Source: Spisula solida (taxonomy: Eukaryota; Mollusca; Bivalvia; Venerida; Mactridae). From it: DNA of 64,000 nt. The position numbers and the translations under genes are program-made. Position 1 is the first letter of the stretch; every line of letters begins with the position of its first letter. Below are positions 1 to 11,464 of this stretch, one piece after another. Under the pieces are notes generated by a model. The model was given only the letters and a program-made list of their open reading frames with translations. It did not search any database and was not told where the DNA came from. Location: the NCBI GenBank assembly GCA_947247005.1, contig OX365955.1, positions 72,001-136,000 on the forward strand, in the 5' to 3' direction.

Positions 1-2027
1 TGTGCCTAATTACAATATTTAGGTGTTTATATTGACAAAAGAAAGTGATATATCGAGTATCGATCATTACCTGCGAGCAGGTATATTAGATTGCTCAAAA
101 TCAAAAGTCCATGGAGGGGCACATGACCTGTTCTCAATGGTTTACGATTTCCAAAAAAAAATCCAAAAAAAGATGCATTTTGTAAGACTGTCGTGAACCA
201 GACTAATCAAACTGGTCATTACAAGATTTCAAATTTTTCTTGAACGAAAATAGGTTAGTTCTATGGTTGATGTGTCAGGATTATGGAATTTCGGGTGTTT
301 ACCATCACCTGATTGGTATTTTTACGCAACCGGACGCAACCAATGATTTTCTTACGCAAAAAGATGGCTGACGTATGTCGGCCAGGGCAAGTCGAAAATC
401 TTAGAAAGAACTACAAAATTATCCTCAAAACCCGTCCCTACAATAAAAATGTACACGCAACTCGATTAAAAGAGTATAAAAAAGCAGTTTAGATTGTTTT
501 ATCGTTGGATAAATTCTTCGTTTCATACTAACGTTTCATACCCAACACTTTCAACCACTTCCCACCGTTCGACCTGAATATTTATTTTCGTACTCAACAC
601 AATTCCTACCCGGCACTTCGCTCCGTAAATTAGTTTTCGTATTTTTTTAGGATCAGCGGGTATAATTAGTGCTGGTTGTTTCCCTTGATAAAATTGACAA
701 CACATACAGTTTCTTTTGGTCTCTAGAGTCATATTAGGATATTACCAATTAGTGTTAATGTCTATTCAGAGACTTATTAAGAGACTTAAAATTCTAAATG
801 TCTATTGTCATAGAATTATCGTAATTGGTTTATAATATTTGATATTGTTGAAAGCTGAAAACATGTCTTATGATAATACCTTTTAATGGACTGATATGAG
901 GTTTTATTTACAAGCATATAAATTTTACATGGAACAAGGGAGTCATAATGTGCAATTATGTGTCTCGAAAATTGGTTTGTTATAGATCCACATGAAATTA
1001 TTTAACAATTTGTTGATAAATTTCGTATGTCAAATTATCGTGCGTATAGTTTTCCCAATTTGAAAGCTACCGGCCTACTGCGCTTATTTTTTCACAATTT
1101 TGAGATTTTCATGCCTAATTTTATACACATCAGCTGTTGAATTATGCAGATAGAATGTCGAGGATCCTGTCAATTCTCTGTTAAATGAAGTCGGTACATC
1201 TTTTGCTCGCAGGAACTATTTGACTTGTTTTGTATTGATACAAATTTCGTATCAATCAGTCTAATTGATACGCAGCCCTACTGAACATGTACTACAGGGT
1301 AACGCATCCGTAGTTAAACAATGCATGTGTGTAGACCACAAAATAAAACCTACCCTCTCCTCCCTTTCTCTTTCTTTTTCCTCCTCGAATTTCTCCCAAG
1401 TTTTTTTTATTTCATTCAATATTTCCGATGAACACTCTTTCTTGATGTTGTTTTCTATCTATAATACAATGGTAATCAGATCAATTCAATTTTAAAGACT
1501 CTTAACCAATTTACTTTCACAAATACATAATTGTCCGAGGCGTAAGGATTATATTTTATGATTTAGACCACAGCTACTTGTAGCTAGCCAATCAACGTGA
1601 AGAAAAAGTTTTGGATATATCTCATATACCACTGTTTGGTGGTATATACAAAGTGTTGTATATAAACTTGCATTGATTTATCCAATACTATTCAGGCCAA
1701 GCAAAATATTAAATCCGTCGAAGTCAGGTAATCTTTAATGAACACGCAACCCACTGACAGTTAGGTGTGATTGTAACAATGATTAAAAGCATAAACAATA
1801 ATTTGTTAAACATTGCTCTTTCAGCGAAGAAATTTACTATAATTTAAAAACAAATTCTCAGTTTGGGAGTCAAGCTACGGACAAATTATTCAGATGATAA
1901 ACAAGAAAACATATACATCAAACGTGAAAGTAAATTTTGGGATAATGATGACTGCGATATAAAACAAACTCGCTTTTATCAGCTTTGAACAAATACTGAA
2001 ATCATATGTCCTATGAAAACAGAGTTT
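1..2027. other. AT-rich stretch without a supported gene
   Basis: No splice-bounded exon, conserved protein or RNA motif was recognised on either strand. Short open frames at 523-732 (minus) and 1265-1495 (plus) show no family resemblance. By position this is probably intron of the minus-strand PRC1-like gene, whose last exons must lie below position 1. Confidence 0.5.
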
Positions 2028-2115
2028 GCTGGTCAAAGCACGGTCAGGTTATAAAAACTTGTTATGTTTTGGCTGGTCAAAGCACGGTCAGGTTATAAAA
2101 ACTTGTTATGTTTTG
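2028..2115. repeat. perfect 44-bp tandem duplication
   Basis: Two identical adjacent 44-bp units (2028-2071 and 2072-2115), each starting GCTGGTCAAAGCACGG. With no divergence between them, the duplication is recent. Confidence 0.95.
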
Positions 2116-2289
2116 GCCGTAAATTTTATCTGAACAAGTGCACTAATACTTTAGAAACATGCATACAAATTTAAAAATGCAAAATTAAATTGGAAACTGT
2201 TAAATCGCTGGCTTAGAAGGTCCTAAGTACAAAGTCAATATTTTGAGAAAACAAGAAGAAAAGAACTGTCTGAAAACTACTCTTTACAA

Positions 2290-3295
2290 CCCATTCACAC
2301 TGGGCTACGCTCTTACTACGATCATGCCGATCTGTCCCGACCTGCCTAAAAGTATAAATCAGGACGAGATCGGCGTCAAAAGCAAGAAAATTGATAAAAA
2401 ATCTTCACCGGAACGTCTGATTGACGCTAGTGCTACGATTACTCTACGACCACAGCGTTTCCGATACGATGCTGTTACGCTTACATCACGTTTCCACCGC
2501 GATTAGTGCAGATCATGAAACATTTATACTGCTATGTCACAACAATCTGCAAGACCCTGCTACGTTGGTAGACAGACCTTAAAGACTGCAGCACGATATT
2601 GCGCCGTTCATGCAGACAATACTACGATCTTGACACGATGAGGGCACTAACCAATGGGTTTGGGGCTGTTTATTCACCTCACTCATTGCCTGAAATAGGC
2701 ATTGACTACATTAGACGATATTTCTTGGTAACACTGAACAACCCTTTCTACAGTATATGCATGTACGAGGGATGTTCCAAATTTTCTAGGACTTTCCTCA
2801 TATCTCGATAATTTTTGGAAAAAACTTATGTGTCCCACATAATAATTTGCCTTGATTGACCGGTATGTCCAACTGGTTTCAAGGAAAATGACCATCCTAT
2901 TCCTTTGTAGAATGACAAGCTACTAGTCTTTTTCTAAATAAAAGCTGTATTATAACGCTATTTTTTACGTGTTTCAATAGAAAACACAGGTAACTTTGAT
3001 GCCGATTGTACTACGATGTTATTACGATCATGCACTGATCTCGCCAATATGCTTCCCTGCTGTTTCTACGATAATGCCAATCTTAATTTGACCGTACTAA
3101 AATCTTACTACGATTTGTTTTAGCCACGATCCCGTTCAAAACAAGCGTAGTAAGGTCGGAGAGCTTCGCGACATACTCAATTCCAACACGACTCTTCCAT
3201 GTTCACAAAGATCCTCTCCCGATTGACCAGGACTGTTCCACGATTGGTCCCAATTAGGACTAATTTCAGATCGTAATAGAAGCGGGATCCCTGTG
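2290..3295. other. tract rich in ACGAT/TACGAT words
   Basis: About a dozen ACGAT words, often as CTACGAT or TTACGAT, recur at irregular spacing (near 2316, 2433, 2463, 2592, 2625, 2633, 2715, 3012, 3022, 3066, 3109, 3125 and 3239), all in the same orientation. The neighbouring AT-rich DNA lacks them. There is no fixed unit length. It may be an old, decayed short-period repeat or a mobile element interior. The family is not recognised. Confidence 0.5.
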
Positions 3296-3739
3296 TGAAC
3301 GCCCAATTACTTATGGCGAAAAAAAATTTCAACGTGACAACTTCCGATTTTCATGAAACTTAGGTTGATCAATAAGAAAAATCTTGAAATTCAGATTGCA
3401 AATATGCATGAGTCTTATAAGGTCATAAGTTAGTACTTATGAGAAGTACTTACTACTAAAGCAGTTCAACACCGCTAAAAAGATCAATCACTACACTATA
3501 GTGTAGAATTGACGGATATTTTTACTGGGTCAAATCCCTTTGTTTACGACCTTTTAATTCTAAACCAGCGAAATGATTCATGTCTCAACACAAGTGCAGA
3601 CTTACTGACGTCAAGTTTCAAACGTTTTCTTAAAGCGGTGAATAACATGAACGATCATTTCTTCAAACCTGACATTTACTTAAATGAACGTTATGTTTAC
3701 GGCGAATTCCAAAATGTGTTCCCGGAAATTGATTTTTGT
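3296..3739. other. no feature recognised
   Basis: An 82-codon open frame at 3509-3757 (plus) has no recognisable domain and runs into the following repeat element, so I do not call it a gene. Confidence 0.4.
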
Positions 3740-4248
3740 GGAGCCCGCTTGCGGTGAGCGAGACTTAATCGCCACTTTCGGTGAATGTGCATGCGCGTGC
3801 GTCATTCCGATTTCGTCCGGACCATAACTTTGTTATGCTTTGACTAATCTTGCTTATATTTGGCATCAATGTTCACCTCTATGAGGCGGAGTGTCATTTC
3901 TAACCCCCAGGTCCCTTTCTCAAAGGTCAAGGTCATAGTTGGAGGTCAAAGGTTAAATTGAAGCTTGTCCTGACCATAACTCTGTCATACATTGACCAAT
4001 CTTTTTTATATGTGGCATGAATGTTAACCTCGATGAGGAATAGTGTCATGCTCAACCACCAGGACCCTATCTCAAAGGTCAAGGTCAGTGTTGGAGGTCC
4101 AAGGTCAAATTGAAGCTTGTCCGGACCATAACTTTGTCATGCATTGACCAATTTTTATTAGCTCACCTGTCACAAAGTGACAGAGTGAGCTTTTGTGATC
4201 ACTCTTCGTCCGTCGTCCGTACGTCCGTCTGTCTGTCCGTACGCACCC

Positions 4249-4382
4249 ACTTGACGTTGTGGGTGTGGAACAATAGGCTTTATTTAGATTCTATTCATTC
4301 CGTTGCTTACGGGGTGCAAAATGTTGCTTATGTGGTTTTACAAACAAAAGAAAGAACAAAAGAAAACCCCACAACTTCAAGT
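4249..4382. mobile_element. 134-bp MITE with terminal ACTTGACGTTGTGGG-type inverted repeats
   Basis: It begins ACTTGACGTTGTGGG and ends CCCCACAACTTCAAGT, imperfect inverted copies of each other. The interior includes GGAACAATAGGCT and CATTCCGTTGCTTAC. The same unit recurs at 25710-25846. It sits inside the GTCCGT-rich leader of family A copy 1. Confidence 0.8.
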
Positions 4383-5636
4383 CCGTCGTCCGTCCACAAT
4401 TACTTGTGTAGACACTTGAGGTCACAGTTTTAGATTAATCCTTATGAAACTTGGTCACAATGATCATCTCAACAAAATCTAGGTCAATTTCGATATCGGG
4501 TCATCCGGGGTCAAAAACTAGGTCACAAGGTCAACTCATAGAAAAACTTTGTGTAGTCAGTAGAGGTCACAATTTTGGTTTAATCTCTATGAAACTTGGT
4601 CACAATGATCATCTCAACAAAATCTAGGTCCAGTTTGATATCAGGTCATCCGGGGTAAAAAACTAGGTCACAAGGTCAAATCATAGAAAAACCTTGTGTA
4701 GTCACTAGAGGTCACAATTTTGGTTTAATCTCTATGAAACTTGGTCACAATGATCATCTCAACAAAATCTAGGTCCAGTATGATATCGGGTCATCCGGGG
4801 TAAAAAACTAGGTCACAAGGTCAAATCATAGAAAAACCTTGTGTAGTCGCTAGAGGTCACAATTTTGGCCTAATCTCTTTGAAACTTGTTCACAATGATT
4901 ATCTTAACAAAATCTAGGTCAAGTGCGATATTGGGTCATCCAGGGTCAAAAACTAGGTCACAAGGTCAAATCATTGAAAAACCTTGTGTAGTCACTAGAG
5001 GTCACAATTTTGGTTTAATCTCTATGAAACTTGGTCACAATGATCATCTCAACAAAATCTAGGTCCAGTTTGATATCGGGCCATCCGGGGTAAAAAACTA
5101 GGTCACAATGTCAAATCATAGAAAAACCTTGTGTAGTCGCTAGAGGTCACCATTTTGATCTAATCTTTATGAAACTTGGTCACAATGATCATCTCAACAA
5201 AATCTAGGTCGAGTGGGTCAACTGGTGTCAAAAACTAGGTCACAAGTTTAGATAATGGATAAACCTTGTGTAGTCGCTAGAGGTCGCAATTTTGGCCTAA
5301 TCCCTATGAAACTTGGTCACAATGATCATCTCAACAAAATCTAGGTCAAGTTTGATATCGGGTCATCCGGGGTCAAAAACTAGATCACAAGGTCAAATCA
5401 TAGAAAACCATTGTGTAGTCAGTAGAGGTCACAATTTTGGTCTAATCTTTATGAAACTTGGTCACAATGATCATCTTAAAGAAATCTAGGTCAAGTTTAA
5501 TATTGGGTTATCCAGGGTCAAAAACTAGGTCACAAGGTCAAATCACTTCAATATGTCATTGGGTCTAAATGTGATGTAAAATATAAAGCAGAAGACAATA
5601 TAAAAACCTTGTACATGCAATAGAAGCTACAATTAG

Positions 5637-6056
5637 CAGGGCTTTTTTTCACTGAATTGTGAAGAGGCCCAAGCCCTTTTGTTTTGTGAAAATTTAGCGC
5701 GAAAAATCTCAAAATTGTGAAAAAGTAGGCACGGAAACTTTTCAAGTTGTGAAAAACCTAACGCGATAAATCAAATTATGATACAATTTTTTTCAGATGT
5801 TAGTTCATTTTTTGTCAACTATTCCCAAACATGCATGTATCTATGATATACTACTTTATATCAAGTCCTGTACGGGAATATATGACTGTTATCTGTGATT
5901 TGTTTGTTTGGTGCTTTGTGAAGTTGATTTTACAAAAACCATAACACAAATTCTAATTGTGAATTAAGGGGCCTTTTAGGTTTGTGAAAGGAGCCTATAG
6001 CAAATTGTGAAGGGGCCTAATATAGGCCCCTCGTATATAGTGAAAAAAAAGCCCTG
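5637..6056. mobile_element. 420-bp MITE, CAGGGCTTTTTTTCACT ends, 5-bp target duplication
   Basis: The ends are CAGGGCTTTTTTTCACT and AGTGAAAAAAAAGCCCTG, inverted copies differing by one T. ATTAG flanks both sides (5632-5636 and 6057-6061), and removing the element plus one ATTAG restores the host repeat. The interior is built of short TTGTGAA-rich blocks. A 65-codon minus-strand frame inside it is by-product, not a gene. The superfamily is uncertain. CAGGG ends with a 5-bp duplication would fit a hAT-related group. Confidence 0.85.
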
Positions 6057-6474
6057 ATTAGGCTTGCATGAACTGCTAGGACAGGTGAGCGACCTATGGC
6101 CCTTTGGGCCCTCTTGTTATATTAGGCATGAATGTTAACCCCATGAGGCGGAGTGTCATGCCCAATCTCCAGGATCATATCTAAAAGTTCAAGGTCACAG
6201 TTGGAGATCAAATGTCAAATTGAAGGCTTATTTAAGTTGAAGCCATTTTTCATCGTGTGCTAAGGCTCAACATAATTTGCCCAAGGGCACAAACTTCTAG
6301 TATTATTACAGAAAGCGAAATATTTCAAAAGCACTAAAATCAGGCAAAAATCACTGGTTGTGACAATTTCTGAAAAGAATATTTTAAACATGGTAAAATG
6401 CAGTTATTATCTTACTTGTTCAACAAATTGCACTTCAGCGTCCTTTAATATTTTAATTCATTGCACAACTTATA

Positions 6475-7798
6475 AATCTTGTATTTCTAAGTTCAAAAGG
6501 GGGCATAATTTAAAAATTGTTTGATAGAGTTATCTACCCCTGTGAATGGGTTGGGGTCATGATGGTGAACAAGTATGCAAAGTATTAAAGCAATATGTCA
6601 ATGCACTATGAAGATATTAGAGGTTAAATCAAAGCACTGAGAGTACTAGTGGGAGGCGATCTGGTTGCTGCTACTAAAGCTTAAACCGACTTTACACGTT
6701 TAATGTTCGTTTTCTTACTGCCGATCTTGTCTTGAATGTCAAAATAGGCATATGTGCCTATGTAGGCACGTTCGGTATCTAAATAATTGTTAAAAGGTGC
6801 ACATTAATTTATATGTGATACGTGTATTGAATGCGTATATCAAAAGTGGCTTTACAATAATACTACGCGCCTATTTATCAGATTCTACAGTACCGTCTTG
6901 TAATCACTTCCCTCACAGCGGGAGACAGTCTATAGGAAGCGGCTAGCTAGTACAGCGACACCATATGATTGCATAACAGTACTTTGCAGACCGTATACGA
7001 TTCATTGATAAAACCATCTCTTGACCGTAGTCTGAAGTTTCTAAAAATAGCTTTACAGCCGGGACATTTGATGAACACGTCATTTTCGTACTATGCAACA
7101 AGTTCGGTGTCAGCCGGTGTAGTGATTTGTTTGGCCAAAATATCGATTTAACGAAGTTTCACAATAATTTTTGATCTTAGAATAAACAAATGTTGCTGAT
7201 TGGCTTAAATCAGTTAAAAATTTGGAGAAACAAAATATTATGTAACAGTATTGGGAATGTTTCTGGAACTACTTGAATGCGGATTCACATAGCAGCCTAA
7301 AGGCGGTTAATTTTGTATTAAGAAATGGGCAATGGTAGTAATGAGAGGCTTAATCGCCTCCCAAAAACCTGTACCTAAACGTTAACATTTGCACTATTTG
7401 CACTAAGTCGAAAAAAAGACACAATTTCATCAAAATGCCTGATAGAGTTAACTACTCCTGCATATGGGTTGGGGTTATGATGGCGAACAAGTATGCAAAG
7501 TATGAAAGCAATATCTTAAAGGACTTACAGAATATAAGAGTTTAAAAAAACTGTACCTAAACTTTAACAAAAGTGTTACGCCGACGCTCGGGTGACTGCA
7601 ATAGCTCCCCTTATTCTACGAATAGTGGAGCTGAAAACCTGTACCTAAACTTCAACATTAATAATTTTGCACTTTTTGCACTAAGTAGAAAAAGGGGCAT
7701 AATTTCAACAAAATGCGTGATAGAGTTACCTACTCCTGCATATGGGTTAGGGTCATGATGGCGAACAAGTATACAAAGTATGATAGCAATATCTAAAT
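6475..7798. repeat. family C repeat-bearing element, copy 4, interrupted by another element
   Basis: It has units of about 170 bp with GGGGGCATAATTT, GATAGAGTTACCTAC and GGTTGGGGTCATGATGG. A family C terminus (CTACGAATAGTGGAGCT) occurs at 7618-7634 and is followed by more of the same units to 7798. This suggests one family C copy inserted into another, or a rearranged array. An unrelated element splits it at 6627-7367. Confidence 0.7.
6627..7367. mobile_element. 741-bp element, family F copy 1 (GGGAGGCGAT inverted ends)
   Basis: The inverted repeats GGGAGGCGAT (6651-6660) and ATCGCCTCCC (7353-7362) are perfect. Outside the first lies a short segment holding an imperfect hairpin, GCACT-GAG-AGTAC. 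The flanks rejoin as a normal family C unit with no clear target duplication. A second, twice-interrupted copy at 29431-33964 fixes the boundaries. The layout (inverted repeat, then a hairpin at one end only) resembles families A to C. Confidence 0.8.
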
Positions 7799-8115
7799 AA
7801 AGCCTCTGTAGCTTGAGAGCAAGGGTGCTTGCCTTCTAAGAATAGAATTTGCTAAAAGTTTGTATATAAACACAGTTTCATGTCATAAACGAAAAGTACA
7901 AAAATAATCAAAGGTCACAAAATGTGTTTATTTGCCCTTGAAACTAGTGTTTATCTATAAACATTTACTGGGAGATAACTCCTTAACAAGATTATCAGAT
8001 TAATCCAGAAAAGTAGAACCACTGCTTTAACTATGGTACAAACACTTGTAGTAATAAAGTCTTGATTCAAAACACTTATTTTATCACGAATAAAAACTGA
8101 AAGTCAAAAACTCAC
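7799..8115. other. intron, nothing recognised
   Basis: AT-rich intron of the PRC1-like gene downstream of its last visible exon. No repeat or exon was recognised. Confidence 0.5.
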
Positions 8116-8211
8116 TTTTTTTAATTCTTTATGAAGGGCTTTTCTTTCTTTTTCTTCTCTTAAAAGTTTTCCTCCCCGATTTAGAAATCTTTTTGGGTCG
8201 TTAGCCCTTTT
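8116..8211 (-). CDS. PRC1: PRC1-like exon: conserved DP-RF-NRGG motif of the microtubule-binding region
   Basis: This 96-bp exon has acceptor CTTACAG and donor GTGAGT, phase 0 at both ends, and encodes 32 residues. It contains DPKRFLNRGGKLLREEKER, very close to the signature DPNRF-NRGG-LL-EEK that I recall from PRC1/Ase1/MAP65 proteins. That signature lies in the spectrin-type microtubule-binding domain. PRC1 crosslinks antiparallel microtubules at the anaphase midzone. The exon follows 10795-10934 in frame. The next exon, which should carry the rest of the spectrin fold, was not found down to position 1. Recognition rests on motif memory, not on a search. Confidence 0.88.
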
Positions 8212-8289
8212 CTGTAAGTAAAAAGAAATAACTATTATCACATGAACTGTGTTATAGGAGTATTATAAAGCCACAGGTCCACAACAAAT

Positions 8290-8384
8290 TAATTACAGTC
8301 AACTCTCGTTATCTCGAATTTCACGGGACCGTAAAAATTACTTCGACTTAACGAAAATTTGAGATAGAATTTTCAGCATCAAAG
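8290..8384. mobile_element. pogo/Tigger-like terminal sequence
   Basis: ACAGTCAACTCTCGTTATCTCG with following CTTCGACTTAACG matches the usual form of pogo-type mariner termini. No matching opposite terminus was found, so this is a fragment, possibly cut by the adjacent fold-back. Confidence 0.4.
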
Positions 8385-8812
8385 TTCAGTGTAGCAATAC
8401 CACGTGACTTTTGAATACAGTTACAAGAAAAAAATTGGAAAATAAAATAGCCATAAGTATTTTATTTCTACATCGATTTCTATGAAATATACGCCACGCT
8501 AAGGGGAAAATTATTTGCTTTCCATGAAATACAAAATCTCTTTCAGCGGCCGTGCCGTTTTGTCCATTACCTTGTGAAACCATTGAACGTGTAGGTGTCA
8601 CAGGGTAATGGAAAAATCGGTAAAACTGCTGAAAAAGATCTTATATTTCACGGAAAGCAAATAATTGTCCCCTTAGCGTCGCGTATATTTAATAGAAATC
8701 GATGAAGAAATAAAATACTTATGGCTATATTTGTGCTCCCATAATCGCAAATTTCTACTTGTAACTGTAGCCAAAAGTCACGTGGTATTGCTACACTGAA
8801 GCTGCAAGTTTT
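8385..8812. repeat. about 430-bp fold-back (long inverted repeat)
   Basis: The left arm (8385-8580) and right arm (8603-8812) are inverted copies of each other, starting GTAGCAATACCACGTGACTT on the left and ending with its complement on the right. The central loop is short. The arms share ATTATTTGCTTTCC and ATAGCCATAAGTATTTTATT. A lone arm lies at 16540-16700. Confidence 0.85.
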
Positions 8813-8924
8813 CTAGTTTCTGTCATTTAACACCGCCATAATGTTAAGTCGAAAGAACGACATATTCGTGAGAATAATTAATTGCTTGATTTGATATTTA
8901 TGCACATTTTTATACTATCCGAAG

Positions 8925-9345
8925 GGTGAGCATATAGTCGCCGCTTTGTCCCTCCGTCCGTCTGTCCGTCTGTCCTTCCATCCGTACATCCGTCCGTCCA
9001 TCAAAAAATCTGGATCCTGACATAACTCAAACAGTTTTCAAGCTAGGTTTATGAAACTTGGTATGTGGATAGAGGGCAATAAGAGGATTATGCACGTCTA
9101 AAATATTTTGATTTTTACAAAAATTGTGGTTGCTATGGCAACAGAAAGAGTGAAAATATGGCCAAATCTGGATCCTGACATAACTCAAACAGTTTCCAAG
9201 CTAGATTTATGAAACTTGGTATGTGGATAGGGGGCAATAAGGGAATTATGCACGTCTAAAATATTTTGATTCTTACAAAAATTGTGGTTGCTATGGCAAC
9301 AGAAACATTGCAAATGGCCTCAAACCGGTAGGGGACTTCTGTATT
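8925..9345 (+). repeat. repeat element with GAAGGGTGAGCATATAG end and about 157-bp units (family D)
   Basis: The leader CCGAAGGGTGAGCATATAG plus a GTCCGTC-rich stretch (8940-9002) is followed by two tandem units of about 157 bp, each starting near AATCTGGATCCTGACATAAC. The array ends near GGTAGGGGACTTCTGTATTG. The leader matches, inverted, the end of the array at 54700-55555, although the unit sequences differ. Confidence 0.7.
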
Positions 9346-9375
9346 GCTTGCAATTTTTAATTGCTTGTTTATTGA

Positions 9376-9597
9376 AGGTCGATTGTGAAACAAGTTTTTC
9401 CAACTTATATTAATCACTCTCAACACCTAATTCTTGATAATATCCATCGCCATGAGGGTATGAGAGAAAAGCCAGCAAGGGAATTTCTGGTACCATTTTT
9501 ATTTCGTCTTTGGTATGATCCGGCCTGGAATTGAACCCGGGACCTCCCGCACTTGAAATGGACGCTCTACCACTAGGCTATCGAGGAGGCGGTTCCT
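9376..9597 (-). mobile_element. tRNA-derived SINE
   Basis: On the minus strand the head (9597 downwards) has an A box, TAGCCTAGTGGTAGAGCG, and a B box, GGTTCAATTCC, as in RNA polymerase III promoters. The expected acceptor stem does not close, so it is not a functional tRNA. A non-tRNA body follows, and the tail is A-rich. The body resembles common bivalve SINEs from memory. Confidence 0.75.
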
Positions 9598-9779
9598 CTT
9601 TATGCAGATACACACATGGGCACATTAGATCTCACATCTGGCATCACAATCTGCTTGTCTAGGAATTAACATTGTGATGAAGATGAAAGGTAATTTTGCA
9701 TTTTAATAATATCCAGGGCTTTCGTTTGAACATTGACCTTTTGACCCCTAAAACTGTTCCCAAGCATTCCATGACAGAA

Positions 9780-10130
9780 GGGTCTATTTGCTAAATAAAT
9801 ATGATAAATATTCAAACACTTTTGTACTGTTATGTCATATTGTATACAAAATACAGAGGTATATACGAGTAAGTGGTAACTTTTCAGTGACGCCCAGTAT
9901 ATCATGGTATTCCTTTGTAATAAAACAGTTAGATCATGTAGGCAGCTACTATGTAGTTAGGGGTCTTAAATTATACATTTAAATATTGTTAATATGATAA
10001 CTGTGACTACACAGTCAGGTCAAAACATATTCATGTTTTGCTTTTAACACAGTGTAACGTGAATTTTAAAATATAAGAGTCAACAGGTTGGTAACTTTTC
10101 ATTGACGCTGAATATAATATATGTCCACTA
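9780..10130. mobile_element. rearranged copies of a MITE with CACTGAAAAGTTACC-type ends
   Basis: 9786-9905 is an inverted copy of the left half of the element at 53941-54186, while 9985-10120 matches its right half in direct orientation. Two partial copies, or an inversion within one, explain this. Shared words include TTAACACAGTGTAACGTG and TGTATACAAAATAC. Confidence 0.65.
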
Positions 10131-10207
10131 ACATTATACCTTAGAATGACAGGAATGGAACATGGGCGGCACTCCCTGTGATTTCATAATGGCCAGAGCA
10201 GGTGCCC

Positions 10208-10324
10208 GTTTCCTAAGCAAAGCGCTACGTAGTGCTTTCCACTGGAGGCAATATATGCCTTCTATATTTTATTGACCGGGAGGTAACTGAATAAAGGCGC
10301 TCGGTAGCGCTTTGCTTAGGAAAC
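10208..10324. mobile_element. 117-bp MITE with perfect 21-bp terminal inverted repeats
   Basis: The arms 10208-10228 and 10304-10324 are perfect inverted copies (starting GTTTCCTAAGCAAAGCG). There is no coding capacity. The target duplication is unclear. Confidence 0.85.
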
Positions 10325-10794
10325 TGCAGGCCTTGTAAATAGCAATCATTCTCAAGCCTGAAAATCCCCTTTCTAAGCCTGAAACATTTAAATATAGAAA
10401 ACAGAACAATTAGGATTCAAATACCAGAAATCAGACACAAGCTTGAACAATGCCAGGCCTATATGAGACCAATCTCATTAAAATCAGACCCTAACATTTG
10501 CTCCATTAATTTCTTTACACTGTTAGAAATCTGACTACACTCCGTAAGAGGTCATGTTCAAATGACATCTCTAGTATAGCGTACAATGACGTCACATAGC
10601 CTCAGCAGTGTTTCACTGCACTTTCAGATTTGTGAAAGTAGCAATTTGATTGGATGACGTAAAGTTCACACTGACATGACCCCACACAGAGTGCCGTCAG
10701 ATCCTATATCAGTGTAAAGTAGTGAAGCGTAATAATGGTCTGATTTAAATGAGATTGATATGAGAAACAAATACCCAGTATACAATAAACTTAC
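10325..10794. other. intron, nothing recognised
   Basis: AT-rich intron between two PRC1-like exons. No repeat family was recognised. Confidence 0.5.
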
Positions 10795-10934
10795 TTCAAA
10801 CTCAATCATTTTTTGAAATAAAAGGTTTCTTTCAACCATCATATCAATAATCTGATAGTTGTTTGTATATGTCTCTTTTATTTCGAAGAGTTCCATTTCA
10901 TACATTTCGAACAACTCTGCTATAGTGTATTCAC
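10795..10934 (-). CDS. PRC1: PRC1-like exon leading into the spectrin-type domain
   Basis: This 140-bp exon has acceptor TTTTGCAG and donor GTAAGT. It starts with two bases that complete a Ser codon begun in exon 16789-16906, and ends in phase 0. It encodes 46 further residues of charged helix, beginning EYTIAELFEMYEMELFEIKE and ending MIEFE. Family members have a comparable EDYT-x5-L-x2-H segment followed by a long helix ending FLEFE, just before the DP-RF-NRGG motif found in the next exon (8116-8211). The open frame continues into intron on both sides, so the splice sites, not the frame, define it. Confidence 0.85.
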
Positions 10935-11464
10935 CTGCAAAACATAAGTACATGTACATCATAGGTCAAGGTTGAGTATTATAACTATGAAATAAACTAT
11001 GAAAAACCGTAGTATACCTATCTTATACAATAGTTTTGACGCGCATGAATTATTACCTATCACTATTAACTTGTCACTCATGAATATCCATGCTTATCCG
11101 TTGTCCAATCGTTGTTATTTTAACTCATCAACACATTCTTACTGTACAAAAACGAAAACACACGGAGATTAACAGGTCAACCGTGTTGACTAATAACCAC
11201 AAAGGCTGTTAGGCTCGAATGGTTAAAAACAAAGCGTCAGAATGACTAACCATTGTATAACATAGGTATAGATGAACCACGAGTTTTGAGCCGTGACGGG
11301 AGGTTACACTATATAGTCATGGTATAATGCCCCATATTTTGCTGTATAGTTTTGTGAAATGCAGTGCAAGACTATGTATTATTTTATGTGTTTCAGCAAT
11401 TCATTTGTGCTCATTATCAAACATGTATTTCAATCAATAATTTAATGTTGTTAATTATTTCCAT
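10935..11464. other. intron, nothing recognised
   Basis: AT-rich intron without a recognised element. Confidence 0.5.

Larger units (their letters stand above)
4158..6118 (+). mobile_element. Helitron-like non-autonomous element, family A copy 1 (about 145-bp internal repeats)
   Basis: The left end is TTAGCTCACCTGTC followed by a hairpin, CTGTCAC-AAA-GTGACAG. The right end carries the inverted copy GACAGGTGAGC, then GACC, a hairpin (GGCCC-TTT-GGGCC) and CTCTTGTT. Inside are about nine tandem units of roughly 145 bp with the words AGGTCACAAGGTCA and GAAACTTGGTCACAATGATC. The host repeat on either side rejoins without an obvious target duplication. No protein is encoded. Two smaller elements are nested in it at 4249-4382 and 5637-6056. 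Confidence 0.8.
3740..6305. repeat. satellite-bearing element with about 140-bp units, split by a later insertion
   Basis: Units at 3808-4157 and 6119-6240 share the words TGACCAAT, GGCATGAATGTTAACC, GAGGCGGAGTGTCATG and CAAAGGTCAAGGTCA. The right part ends near 6305 with a segment containing TTTGCCCAAGGGCACAAACT. The array is interrupted mid-unit at 4158-6118, and the two flanks rejoin as one normal unit. CpG-rich sequence at 3745-3800 (GAGCCCGCTTGCGGTGAGCG) probably marks its left end. Confidence 0.75.

Noticed and set aside
3509..3757. 82-codon plus-strand frame
   Set aside because: No domain, no splice or promoter context, and it overlaps the left edge of a repeat element.
9510..9597. 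Functional tRNA gene on the minus strand
   Set aside because: Internal promoter boxes are good, but the 5' and 3' acceptor strands do not pair and a SINE body follows.
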